Shown in pieces: positions 8,847 to 16,690 of a DNA stretch of 64,000 nucleotides. The notes below the pieces were generated by a model that saw nothing but the letters and a program-made list of their open reading frames with translations, was not told the DNA's origin and did not search any database. Each line of letters begins with the position of its first letter. Within the stretch, counting starts at the first letter, position 1. The position numbers and the translations under genes are program-made. The stretch covers positions 48,583 through 112,582 of the forward strand of contig NZ_QDDJ01000019.1 in the NCBI RefSeq assembly GCF_003121625.1, written 5' to 3'. The DNA comes from Ornithinimicrobium cavernae (GTDB taxonomy: Bacteria; Actinomycetota; Actinomycetes; Actinomycetales; Dermatophilaceae).

Positions 8847-9821
8847 GTGGAGTACGTGAAGCTGGGTAGAACAGGTCTGGACGTGTCCCGAGTCGTGCTG
8901 GGATGCATGACTTATGGCGACCCGAAGGCTGCTACGCATGACTGGGCTCTGGACCTGGATGCAAGCCGCCCCTTCTTCAAGCAGGCAATCGAAGCCGGCA
9001 TCAATTTCTTCGACACGGCGAACGTGTATTCCGGAGGCGCCAGCGAAGAGGTCGTCGGCACACTACTAAACGAGTTCGCGCGACGCGAGGAAGTTGTCAT
9101 CGCCACCAAGGTGCACGCCCCGATGCGTCCTGGACCAAATGGTGGTGGCCTGTCCCGCAAGGCCATCATGACAGAGATCGACAACAGCCTCCGCCGACTG
9201 GGCACCGACTACATCGACCTCTATCAGATCCACCGGTGGGACCCAACCACCCCGATCGAGGAAACGCTCGAGGCGCTGCACGACGTCGTCAAAGCTGGGA
9301 AGGCGAGGTATATCGGGGCGTCATCGATGTTCGCCTGGCAGTTCGCCAAAGCGCTCTACCTGGCCGATAGGCACGGCTGGACCCGCTTTTCGAGCATGCA
9401 GCCGCACTACAACCTCCTCTACCGCGAGGAGGAGCGGGAGATGATCCCTCTGTGCCAGGACCAGGGGATCGCTGTCATCCCGTGGAGCCCGTTGGCACGC
9501 GGGCGTGTCGCCAAGCCGTTCCACGCGGACAGCAACCGGAGTCGGCTGGACCCCTTCAGTCACTCGTTGTACGTCGCCGAGGACGAGCAGATCATCGACG
9601 AGGTTGAGGCCATCGCCGCCGCGCGGGGGATCCCTATGGCCCAAGTTGCCCTGGCATGGGTGGCGACCCGCCCGGGCATCACGGCACCTATCGTCGGCGC
9701 GACCAAGCCCCAGCACATCCACGATGCTGTGGCAGCCCTGAACGTCCAGCTCGCGGAGGACGAGGTTCAGCGCTTAGAGAAGCACTACACGCCGCGCTCG
9801 CTGTCTGGATTCAGTCGATGA
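8847..9821 (+). CDS. Aldo/keto reductase
   Basis: 324 residues, typical for the bacterial AKR family. The catalytic tetrad is visible: Asp56 and Tyr61 in FFDTANVYSGG, Lys88 in IATKVHA and His129 in YQIHRWD. The C-terminal NADPH-binding segment IVGATKPQHI is also standard. It reduces a carbonyl, or oxidises an alcohol, with NADP(H). GAGGAGAG (8833-8840) is 6 bases before the GTG start. Its place between the flavoprotein and the sugar-type kinase suggests a polyol or keto intermediate in the same pathway. Confidence 0.88.
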   Translation: MEYVKLGRTGLDVSRVVLGCMTYGDPKAATHDWALDLDASRPFFKQAIEAGINFFDTANVYSGGASEEVVGTLLNEFARREEVVIATKVHAPMRPGPNGGGLSRKAIMTEIDNSLRRLGTDYIDLYQIHRWDPTTPIEETLEALHDVVKAGKARYIGASSMFAWQFAKALYLADRHGWTRFSSMQPHYNLLYREEEREMIPLCQDQGIAVIPWSPLARGRVAKPFHADSNRSRLDPFSHSLYVAEDEQIIDEVEAIAAARGIPMAQVALAWVATRPGITAPIVGATKPQHIHDAVAALNVQLAEDEVQRLEKHYTPRSLSGFSR

Positions 9822-9851
9822 GCTCCCCGGGAGGCCCCATCGCAGCAGGAG

Positions 9852-11333
9852 ATGACTGAGGCAGTGCCCAATCTGCTCCTCGGCATCGACCTCGGCACCG
9901 GCAGCAGCAAGGGCGTGCTCACCACGCCCACCGGCGAGGTGATGGCTCAAGCGACGCGACACCACGACATGTCGCTGCCGCGCCCAGGCTGGGCCGAGTT
10001 CGACGCAGAGGGTGTGTGGTGGGCCGACGTCGTGGCCCTCTGTCAGGAACTCCTGGCGCAGACGAGCGGTGCAGAGGTCGCCGCCGTCTGCGTCAGCGGC
10101 GTCGGGCCATGCCTGCTGCTCTGTGAGGGTGACAAGCCGGTTCGGCCGGCGATCCTTTACGGGATCGACCTCCGCGCTACCGCCGAGATTGAGGAGCTGA
10201 CGGAACGGTTCGGACACGACGCCATCCTCAGACGCTGCGGAAAGTTGCTGTCAACCCAGGCAGTAGGGCCCAAGATGCTGTGGGCCAGCCGACATGAGCC
10301 CGAAAACTTCAGGCGTGCCAACCGTTGGTACGGCTCAAGTTCGTTCGCGGTCTCGCGCCTCACCGGCGAGTACGTCATGGACCACCACACGGCGAGCCAG
10401 TGCGACCCGCTATACGACATCCGTCGCTCGTCCTGGGCGACGGATTGGGCGACCGACGTTGCCGAGCATCTCCAGATGCCTCGTCTGGCGTGGCCAGGTG
10501 AGACGGCAGGCACTGTGACGGAGGAGGCCGCTGCACAGACAGGTTTGCGCAGAGGAACACCGGTAATGACGGGAACCATCGATGCCTGGGCGGAGGCGTG
10601 GAGCGCCGGTGTGCGGAACCCGGGCGACCTGATGGTGATGTACGGCTCGACGATGTTCATGATTCACGTTCCCGACGTGCCTCGCGTCCACCCGCTGCTC
10701 TGGCAGACGAACGGCGTGGAACCGGGACAGCAGACCATGGCTGCGGGGATGGGGACATCAGGCAGTCTCACCGCCTGGGTGCGGCGTCTCACGGGCGATG
10801 TCCCATTTGACCAGCTTGCCTACGAAGCCGGTCAGGTGCCTCCGGGGGCCGAGGGTCTGCTTGTGCTGCCGTACTTCGCGGGTGAGCGAACTCCCGTCTT
10901 TGACGCAAAGGCACGCGGCGTCATCGCAGGTCTGACCCTGCGTCATGGTCGAGGGCACCTTTACCGGGCAGCCTACGAAGGTGTGGGCTACGGCGTTCGA
11001 CAGATCCTCGAGGTCATGCAGGACGGTGGTGACTATGTGCGACGTGCCGTGGCGGTCGGCGGTGGTACGACGGCACGACTGTGGACGCAGATCGTCAGCG
11101 ATGTCTGCGGACTCGAGCAGGAGGTGCCTGCGCAGACTATCGGTGCGAGCTACGGCGATGCCCTGCTGGCGGCGACGGGGGTCGGCCTCGTGCCGCCTGG
11201 CACCAACTGGGCCACAGTTGCTGAGCGGGTCATCCCCGACGGGTCTACCCACGAACGGTACGAGGAAATGTTCAACCTCTACGCGCAGCTCTACCCGTCG
11301 ACCAAGCACATCGTGAACGAGCTAACTCCCTGA
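9852..11333 (+). CDS. FGGY-family carbohydrate kinase
   Basis: 493 residues, the usual FGGY length. The N-terminal phosphate-binding motif LLGIDLGTGSSKGVL and the C-terminal ATP motif AVGGGTTARLWTQIVSD are clear. FGGY enzymes phosphorylate sugars and polyols such as xylulose, ribulose and erythritol. Divergence in the central region (CDPLYDIRRSSW, GTIDAWAEAWSAG) prevents a substrate call. ATG 9852 follows CAGGAG immediately; a GTG four codons later has better spacing and may be the true start. It is the last gene of the island operon. Confidence 0.86.
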   Translation: MTEAVPNLLLGIDLGTGSSKGVLTTPTGEVMAQATRHHDMSLPRPGWAEFDAEGVWWADVVALCQELLAQTSGAEVAAVCVSGVGPCLLLCEGDKPVRPAILYGIDLRATAEIEELTERFGHDAILRRCGKLLSTQAVGPKMLWASRHEPENFRRANRWYGSSSFAVSRLTGEYVMDHHTASQCDPLYDIRRSSWATDWATDVAEHLQMPRLAWPGETAGTVTEEAAAQTGLRRGTPVMTGTIDAWAEAWSAGVRNPGDLMVMYGSTMFMIHVPDVPRVHPLLWQTNGVEPGQQTMAAGMGTSGSLTAWVRRLTGDVPFDQLAYEAGQVPPGAEGLLVLPYFAGERTPVFDAKARGVIAGLTLRHGRGHLYRAAYEGVGYGVRQILEVMQDGGDYVRRAVAVGGGTTARLWTQIVSDVCGLEQEVPAQTIGASYGDALLAATGVGLVPPGTNWATVAERVIPDGSTHERYEEMFNLYAQLYPSTKHIVNELTP

Positions 11334-11339
11334 GGGAGT
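11325..11339. terminator. Short hairpin at the end of the kinase gene
   Basis: ACTCCC-TGA-GGGAGT forms a 6-bp stem whose loop is the stop codon of the FGGY kinase. It lies between two convergent genes and has no U-tract. A modest terminator candidate only. Confidence 0.35.
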
Positions 11340-11385
11340 CGCACGACAACCCACGCCGAAGGGCTGGAGTCGCGAGGGCTGAATC

Positions 11386-12567
11386 TCACCGGAAGGCGGC
11401 GTGGCCCGTCAGTGCCTGACCGATCACCAGCTGGTGGACCTCGGAGGTGCCCTCGTAGGTGAGGACGGACTCCAGGTTGTTGGCGTGGCGCAGGATGGGG
11501 AACTCCAGGGTGATCCCGGCCGCGCCGAGCACCGTGCGGCACTCGCGGGCGATCGCGATCGCCTCGCGGACGTTGTTGAGCTTGCCCAGGCTGACCTGCT
11601 GGGGAGAGAGCAGTCCCTCGTCCTTGAGCCTCCCCAGGTGCAGTGCCAGCAACATGCCCTTGCCCAGCTCCAGGGCCATGTCGGCGAACTTGGCCTGGGT
11701 CAGCTGGTAGGAGGACAGGGCACGCGCGAAGATCTCCCGGCCCTGTGCGTAGTCGATCGCCGTCTCCAGGCAGTCCCGGGCCGCGCCGAGCGCGCCGAAC
11801 ACGATCCCGAAGCGGGCCTCGTTCAGGCAGGAGAGCGGCCCGGACAAACCCTTGGCCCCGGGCAGGACCGCCGAGTCGGGGAGGCGGACGTTGTCGAGCA
11901 CCAGCTCACTGGTCACGGAGGCGCGCAGCGACAGCTTGCGGGTGATCTCGGGTGCGGAGAAGCCCGGGGTGTCCGTGGGCACGACGAAGCCTCGGACGCC
12001 GTCGTCGGTCTGTGCCCACACGACGGCCACGTCGGCCACCGAGCCGTTGGTGATCCACATCTTGGTGCCCTGCAGCACCCAGTCGGACCCGTCGCGGGTC
12101 GCCCGGGTGCGCATGTCCGCCGGGTTCGACCCGAAGTCGGGCTCGGTGAGGCCGAAGCAGCCGATCGCCTCACCGGCTGCCATGCGAGGCAGCCACTCCT
12201 GCTTCTGCTCCTCCGAGCCGTGCTTCCAGATCGCGAACATGGCGAGGGACCCCTGGACGCTGACCAGGGAGCGCAGTCCGGAGTCACCGGCCTCGAGCTC
12301 CAGACAGGCCAGGCCGTATGCCGTGGCGCTGGTGCCCGCGCAGCCATACCCCTCGAGGTGCATGCCGAGCAGGCCGAGTCGGCCCAGCTCCGGGGCGATC
12401 TCACGCGCGGGCATCGTGCCGGTCTCGAACCAGGCGCCGATCTCGGGCCTGATGCGGTCGTCGACGAAGCGGCGCACCGTGGCCTGCATGGCCCGGTCCT
12501 CCTCGGAGACGAGGTGATCCGTGGCAAAGAGCTCCAGGGGTCGGGTGGGGGTCTGCGTCCGGGGCAT
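11386..12567 (-). CDS. gcdH: Acyl-CoA dehydrogenase, glutaryl-CoA dehydrogenase type
   Basis: 393 residues. The flavin-binding stretch CFGLTEPDFGSNPADM, the W-I-T-N segment TKMWITNGS and the C-terminal TYEGTSEVHQLVIGQALTG match glutaryl-CoA dehydrogenase, in which the Glu of YEGT is the catalytic base. This enzyme converts glutaryl-CoA to crotonyl-CoA and CO2, the end of lysine, hydroxylysine and tryptophan catabolism. It is transcribed divergently from a TetR gene with a palindrome between them. Other short-chain acyl-CoA dehydrogenases are possible. The nearby aminoadipate-semialdehyde dehydrogenase supports the glutaryl assignment. Confidence 0.8.
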   Translation of the reverse strand: MPRTQTPTRPLELFATDHLVSEEDRAMQATVRRFVDDRIRPEIGAWFETGTMPAREIAPELGRLGLLGMHLEGYGCAGTSATAYGLACLELEAGDSGLRSLVSVQGSLAMFAIWKHGSEEQKQEWLPRMAAGEAIGCFGLTEPDFGSNPADMRTRATRDGSDWVLQGTKMWITNGSVADVAVVWAQTDDGVRGFVVPTDTPGFSAPEITRKLSLRASVTSELVLDNVRLPDSAVLPGAKGLSGPLSCLNEARFGIVFGALGAARDCLETAIDYAQGREIFARALSSYQLTQAKFADMALELGKGMLLALHLGRLKDEGLLSPQQVSLGKLNNVREAIAIARECRTVLGAAGITLEFPILRHANNLESVLTYEGTSEVHQLVIGQALTGHAAFR

Positions 12568-12620
12568 CCGGGTCTCCGTCCGAAGTGGTGGTCTGCGGGT
12601 GTCGTGCGTTGGTGCGGCTA

Positions 12621-12644
12621 AACCTAACAGCGTTCGGTAAGGTT
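12621..12644. promoter_or_regulatory. Palindromic operator between gcdH and tetR
   Basis: AACCTAAC (12621-12628) and GTAAGGTT (12637-12644) form an inverted repeat with one mismatch and an 8-base centre, in the divergent gap. Its size and position fit a TetR dimer site controlling both genes. Confidence 0.6.
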
Positions 12645-12699
12645 GTCAGCCCCCGGTCGGTGGTGCCACCCGCCCGCCCCGGAGAAGGAGGAGCTGACC

Positions 12700-13332
12700 A
12701 TGGCCCGCCCGCCCAGTGCGCTGCTGAGTCGCGACAGGATCCGGGACGCCGCCCTCACCCTGATCGACGAGGAGGGCCTGCCGGCGCTGTCCATGCGGCG
12801 GCTGGCCGAGGTGCTCGGGGTGCGCGCTGCGTCGCTGTACGGCCACTACGACACCAAGAGCGCGGTCCTCGACGCCGTGACCAACCTCCTGGTCGCCGAC
12901 GTGGACACCACGGGCTTCGAGCACGGCTGGCGCCGGGGACTGCTGGTGTGGGCACGGTCCTACCGCGCCGCGTTGCACGCCCACCCCAACGCCGTGCCGC
13001 TCATCGCGTCGGGCACGCAGCAGCGCACCGAGTTCCTCGCCATGGCCGACGCCGTCCACGGCGGCCTGCTGCGCGCGGGGTGGTCGCCCCGCCGGGCCAC
13101 CGAGATCTCCGGGGCGGTCAAGTACCTGGTGATCGGGGCGGCCTCCACCCCCTTCGCCTCGGGGTTCGCTGACGACGTGCAGGTCTACCTGGACCGCTAC
13201 CCGCACCTGACGCAGGCGCACCGGCTCAGGGACCAGGCCGAGCGGATCGACCGCGACAGCTTCGAGCTCGGCATCCGCAGCCTGATCCGGGGCCTGGAGC
13301 CGGAAGCGCCGGACAGCGATAAGGATCGCTAA
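12700..13332 (+). CDS. TetR/AcrR-family transcriptional regulator
   Basis: 210 residues. The N-terminal HTH reads DAALTLIDEEGLPALSMRRL then GVRAASLYGHYDTKSAVLDA, a standard TetR domain; the C-terminal half resembles the TetR_C ligand-binding type. AAGGAGG (12685-12691) is 8 bases before ATG 12700. It diverges from the glutaryl-CoA-type dehydrogenase, so it probably senses an acyl-CoA or related intermediate and represses that gene and itself. The ligand is inferred only from context. Confidence 0.85.
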   Translation: MARPPSALLSRDRIRDAALTLIDEEGLPALSMRRLAEVLGVRAASLYGHYDTKSAVLDAVTNLLVADVDTTGFEHGWRRGLLVWARSYRAALHAHPNAVPLIASGTQQRTEFLAMADAVHGGLLRAGWSPRRATEISGAVKYLVIGAASTPFASGFADDVQVYLDRYPHLTQAHRLRDQAERIDRDSFELGIRSLIRGLEPEAPDSDKDR

Positions 13333-13403
13333 CGGCGGCCCCCGAGACGCGAGCCCTGGCAGGCCTGGCCAAGGGTGGCGCTGGCGCCCACGATGGAGCG
13401 CAC

Positions 13404-14573
13404 ATGCCCGAACGGTCCAAGGGAGCAGCCGCGGTGAGTGACGTGTTCGACCTCGTTGATGAGTGGGGTCCGGAGAAGGTTGTCTGCGTGTCCGATCGAC
13501 GCACCGGCATGAAGGGCGTCCTGGTCATCGACAACACCGCGCGCGGCATGGGCAAGGGGGGCACCCGGATGCGCGTGGACCTGAGCGTCGGCGAGGTGGC
13601 GCGGCTCGCCCGGGCCATGACGTGGAAGTGGGCCGCCGTCGACCTGTTCTTCGGTGGTGCCAAGGCGGGTCTCGTGGGGGACCCCCGCTCGGGCGACAAG
13701 GAGGCCGTCCTGCGCGCCTTCGCCAGGGCGCTGCGGAACGAGGTCCCGGAGGAGTACGTCTTCGGGCTGGACGTGGGCCTCACCGAGCGGGACGCGGCGA
13801 TCCTGATGGATGAGCTGGGCGACCGCGGTGCCGCCGTGGGGCTGCCCAGCGCGCTGGGCGGGCTGCCCTACGACCAGCTCGGGGTGACCGGTTTCGGTGT
13901 GGCCGAGGCCGCCGACGCCGCGGCTGCGACCCTCGGCGTCCCGATGGCCGGTGCCCGGGTCGCCGTGCAGGGCTTCGGCGCGGTCGGGCAGGCCGCGACC
14001 CAACGGCTCTCGGAGCTCGGTGCGGTGGTGGTCGCGGTCGCCACCGCGACCGGCACCGTCACCGACCCCGATGGCCTGGACGTGGCGAAGCTCGTGGAGC
14101 TGCGCGGTGAGCACGGCGACGACTGTGTCACCGCCTACGGAGCGGTGACCGACCCCGCCGCGGTCCTCGAGGTCGACGCCGACATCCTGGTCCCCGCGGC
14201 CCTGCAGGACGTCATCGACCAGGACCTCGCCCGGCGCATCACGCCCTCGCTCATCGTCGAGGGTGCCAACCTCCCCACCACCCCCGAGGCCCGGCAGATC
14301 CTGCACGAGCGCGGTGTCGCCGTGGTGCCGGACTTCATCGCCAACGCCGGTGGGGTGGTCGCGGCCGCCCACTCGATGGACGCCCGGCGGTCCGCCTTCA
14401 CCGTGGATCCCGCGGGGGTCCTGGAGATGATCTCGACCAAGATGCGGGCCAACGCCACCACCGTGCTCGAGGAGGGCGCCCGGCGCGGGGTGCATACCCA
14501 CGAGGCGGCCCGGCTCCTGGCGCAGGCGCGCGTGCGGGAGGCCATGCAGCTGCGGGGACAGCTGGTCCGCTGA
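13404..14573 (+). CDS. Glu/Leu/Phe/Val-type amino acid dehydrogenase
   Basis: 389 residues. The catalytic lysines lie in AMTWKWAAVDL and FFGGAKAGL, and a Rossmann motif in VAVQGFGAVGQAATQRL. Family enzymes oxidatively deaminate amino acids to 2-oxo acids with NAD(P), or aminate in reverse. The family motif GGGKGG is altered to GGAKAG, so glutamate may not be the substrate. ATG 13404 has a weak GGAG; an in-frame GTG at 13434 has AAGGGAG at 8 bases and is a good alternative. In this setting it could handle 2-aminoadipate or another lysine-derived amino acid (inference). Confidence 0.83.
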   Translation: MPERSKGAAAVSDVFDLVDEWGPEKVVCVSDRRTGMKGVLVIDNTARGMGKGGTRMRVDLSVGEVARLARAMTWKWAAVDLFFGGAKAGLVGDPRSGDKEAVLRAFARALRNEVPEEYVFGLDVGLTERDAAILMDELGDRGAAVGLPSALGGLPYDQLGVTGFGVAEAADAAAATLGVPMAGARVAVQGFGAVGQAATQRLSELGAVVVAVATATGTVTDPDGLDVAKLVELRGEHGDDCVTAYGAVTDPAAVLEVDADILVPAALQDVIDQDLARRITPSLIVEGANLPTTPEARQILHERGVAVVPDFIANAGGVVAAAHSMDARRSAFTVDPAGVLEMISTKMRANATTVLEEGARRGVHTHEAARLLAQARVREAMQLRGQLVR

Positions 14574-14587
14574 GCTCTCCTTACAAC

Positions 14588-14620
14588 CGAAGGAGACAGC
14601 CCTCCGTCCACGAAGGAGAC
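14588..14620 (+). promoter_or_regulatory. Duplicated ribosome-binding sequence
   Basis: CGAAGGAGAC occurs twice, at 14588-14597 and 14611-14620, 23 bases apart. The second copy is properly placed before ATG 14625. No short ORF follows the first copy, so it may be a standby site or a relic of a local duplication. Confidence 0.5.
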
Positions 14621-14624
14621 CGTG

Positions 14625-15608
14625 ATGTCGATCCTGGTCCTGAACGAGCGCGAGGTGCGCGAGGTCCTCACCGTGCCGCTGGCGGTGGAGTCGCAGCGGG
14701 AGGCCTTCCGGGCCCTGGGCGGCGGCCAGGCGGTGCTCCCACCACGGTTGCTCGTGCCGGGGACCGGCCCTGACGTCTCCTTCTGCTACGCCGCACGGAT
14801 CCGTCCGGACGGGCCAGCGGTCAGCAAGTTCGGCAGCGTCAACCCGGGCAACAGCAGCCGCGGCCTCCCCGCGATCCACGCGGTCATCGTGGTCCTCGAT
14901 GAGACGACCGGCAGGCCGGCAGCCTTCATGGACGGCACCAGCATCACCGAGATCCGCACCGCTGCGGCCTCCGCGGTCGCCGCCGAGGCGCTGGCCGGGA
15001 CCGCGCAGACGCTGGCAGTCATCGGCGTCGGCACCCAGGGCGTCGCGCACGTCCGGGCCCTGCACCACACCCACGCGCTGCGCCAGGTGCGGCTGTGGGG
15101 GCCACGCGCCGAGCACACCGCACAGGTGGCTGCCGATCTCGGCGCCGAGACCGGGGTGGACGTGAGCGGGGCGCCCTCGGCCGAGGAAGCCGTCCGTGAC
15201 GCCGACCTGGTCATCACCTGCACCACGAGCGCGACACCGGTCCTCGAGCGGTCCTGGCTGGCTCCGGGGGCGACGCTCATCAGCGTCGGCTCGTTCGCCC
15301 CCGACCGGCACGAGTACGACCAGGACGTGCTGGAGCGGGCGGATGTCATCGTCGTGGACGACCTGGAGACGGCGCGCACGGACGCCGGGCCGGTCGCCCG
15401 GGCGCTGGCCGAGGGCCTGCTCAGCGATGACCAGGTCTGCACCCTGGGCCAGGTGCTCGTCGGGGACGCCCCCGGTCGGACCACTGCGGACCAGCTGGTG
15501 GTCTACACCACGGTCGGCCTGGGTGCCCAGGACGCCGCGGCAGCAGCCGCCCTGCTGCCGGCCGCCCGCGAGGCCGGGCTCGGGCACCTCATGCCGTGGG
15601 GAGACTGA
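14625..15608 (+). CDS. Ornithine cyclodeaminase / mu-crystallin family protein
   Basis: 327 residues. Family hallmarks are FGSVNPGNSSRGLPAIHAVI, DGTSITEIRTAAASAVAAEA and the Rossmann motif AVIGVGTQGVAHVRAL. Known members are ornithine cyclodeaminase, alanine dehydrogenase and ketimine reductases such as mu-crystallin and LhpI, which reduce delta-1-piperideine- or pyrroline-2-carboxylate. With pipecolate-type oxidases and ALDH7 nearby, ketimine reduction to L-pipecolate is the favoured inference. ATG 14625 is taken over the adjoining GTG 14622 because AAGGAGA is then 5 bases away. The 3' end overlaps the convergent lysR by 20 bases. Confidence 0.82.
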   Translation: MSILVLNEREVREVLTVPLAVESQREAFRALGGGQAVLPPRLLVPGTGPDVSFCYAARIRPDGPAVSKFGSVNPGNSSRGLPAIHAVIVVLDETTGRPAAFMDGTSITEIRTAAASAVAAEALAGTAQTLAVIGVGTQGVAHVRALHHTHALRQVRLWGPRAEHTAQVAADLGAETGVDVSGAPSAEEAVRDADLVITCTTSATPVLERSWLAPGATLISVGSFAPDRHEYDQDVLERADVIVVDDLETARTDAGPVARALAEGLLSDDQVCTLGQVLVGDAPGRTTADQLVVYTTVGLGAQDAAAAAALLPAAREAGLGHLMPWGD

Positions 15609-16524
15609 CGCCCGGAGCGCTGTCGGCCAGCGTCGCCGCAGCACGGTGCAGGGCCTGCACCATGCTGCGCCACGCACCCTCCGTCGTGGCGGGTGCACGC
15701 ACAGCCATCACCTCACGGTGCGCACCGTGGTCCGCGAGCCGCAGCCCCACCACCCCGCTCTGCGGGGTGTGACCGAGGGCCGGGACCAGCGCGATCCCCA
15801 TCCCGGCGCGGACCAGCCCGCCTGCCGTGGCGTAGTTGTTGGTGCGGTAGACGATGTCGGGCAGGAAGCCGGCGTTGGCGCACAGCCGGCGCATCATGGC
15901 GGCCCCGGGCGTGCCGAGCCGCGGCGTGATCCAGGTCTCCTGCTCCAGCTGGTCCATGGTGATGGACGCCGAGCCGCCCAGCAGGGCGTGGTCGGTCGGC
16001 ATGAGGACGATGAGGTCCTCCACCAGCAGCCGCTCGGTGCGGAAGCCCCGCGGGTGCCGTCGGGGCACCAGGCCGTAGCGGTACATGATCGCCACGTCGA
16101 GCTCCCGGGCCGTCAGCAGCGGCGTCAGCTCGGACTCCTCGCCCTCGTCGAGGCGGACCTGGACGTCGGGGCGCTCCTGACGGAACAGGGACAGGGCCTC
16201 CGGGAGGAGGCGCTCGCTGGCCGTGGGGAAGCTCCCCAGCCGGAGCCGGCCCGTGCCACCCTCGCGGAGCAGGGCGATGTCGTCCTCCAGGGCCTGGAGC
16301 CGTCCCAGCACGTCGAGGGAGCGCTCTCCGATGAAGTGCGCGGCCGGGGTGGCCCGCACGCCCTGGCTCTCCCGCTCGAACAACGTGGTGCCCACCTGGC
16401 GCTCCAGCGCCGTGATCTGTTGGGACACCGCGGACCCGGTGTAGCTGAGCTGACGTGCGGCGTCGGCGAACGACCCGGTGCGCAGCACGGTGTGCAGGGT
16501 GCGGAGGTGCACGGGATTGAGCAT
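15589..16524 (-). CDS. LysR-family transcriptional regulator
   Basis: 311 residues. The N-terminal winged helix is classical (HLRTLHTVLRTGSFADAARQ, TGSAVSQQITALERQVGTTL), followed by a substrate-binding domain (GRLRLGSFPTASERLLPEAL). It is divergent from the second TMADH-like flavoprotein and its transport/oxidase operon, with a T-N11-A palindrome in the gap, so it probably activates that operon in response to the imported amine or amino acid. Confidence 0.87.
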   Translation of the reverse strand: MLNPVHLRTLHTVLRTGSFADAARQLSYTGSAVSQQITALERQVGTTLFERESQGVRATPAAHFIGERSLDVLGRLQALEDDIALLREGGTGRLRLGSFPTASERLLPEALSLFRQERPDVQVRLDEGEESELTPLLTARELDVAIMYRYGLVPRRHPRGFRTERLLVEDLIVLMPTDHALLGGSASITMDQLEQETWITPRLGTPGAAMMRRLCANAGFLPDIVYRTNNYATAGGLVRAGMGIALVPALGHTPQSGVVGLRLADHGAHREVMAVRAPATTEGAWRSMVQALHRAAATLADSAPGVSLPTA

Positions 16525-16565
16525 GGGGCAGGTTACCTCCCGGCCCCCTGACGACCAGGCAAGGT

Positions 16566-16578
16566 TAAGGACCTCTTA
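16566..16578. promoter_or_regulatory. LysR-type box (T-N11-A)
   Basis: TAAG-GACCT-CTTA is a 13-bp interrupted palindrome fitting T-N11-A. It is 42 bases upstream of the lysR start and about 112 bases before the divergent flavoprotein start, the usual place for a LysR recognition site. Confidence 0.5.
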
Positions 16579-16690
16579 TGCCACCCCGACCAATCCTGCG
16601 CCTCGATGCCTTTCGCCGGCGCGGTCAGCCGGGCAGGGTGACTGGGGACCGGGCATCGCGGCCCGGTCCGCATCGACTCAAGGAGGCGTC

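Noticed and set aside
13329..15698. 789-codon minus-strand open frame across two dehydrogenase genes
   Set aside because: Composition is His/Gly/Arg-rich and motif-free; both plus-strand genes carry catalytic motifs.
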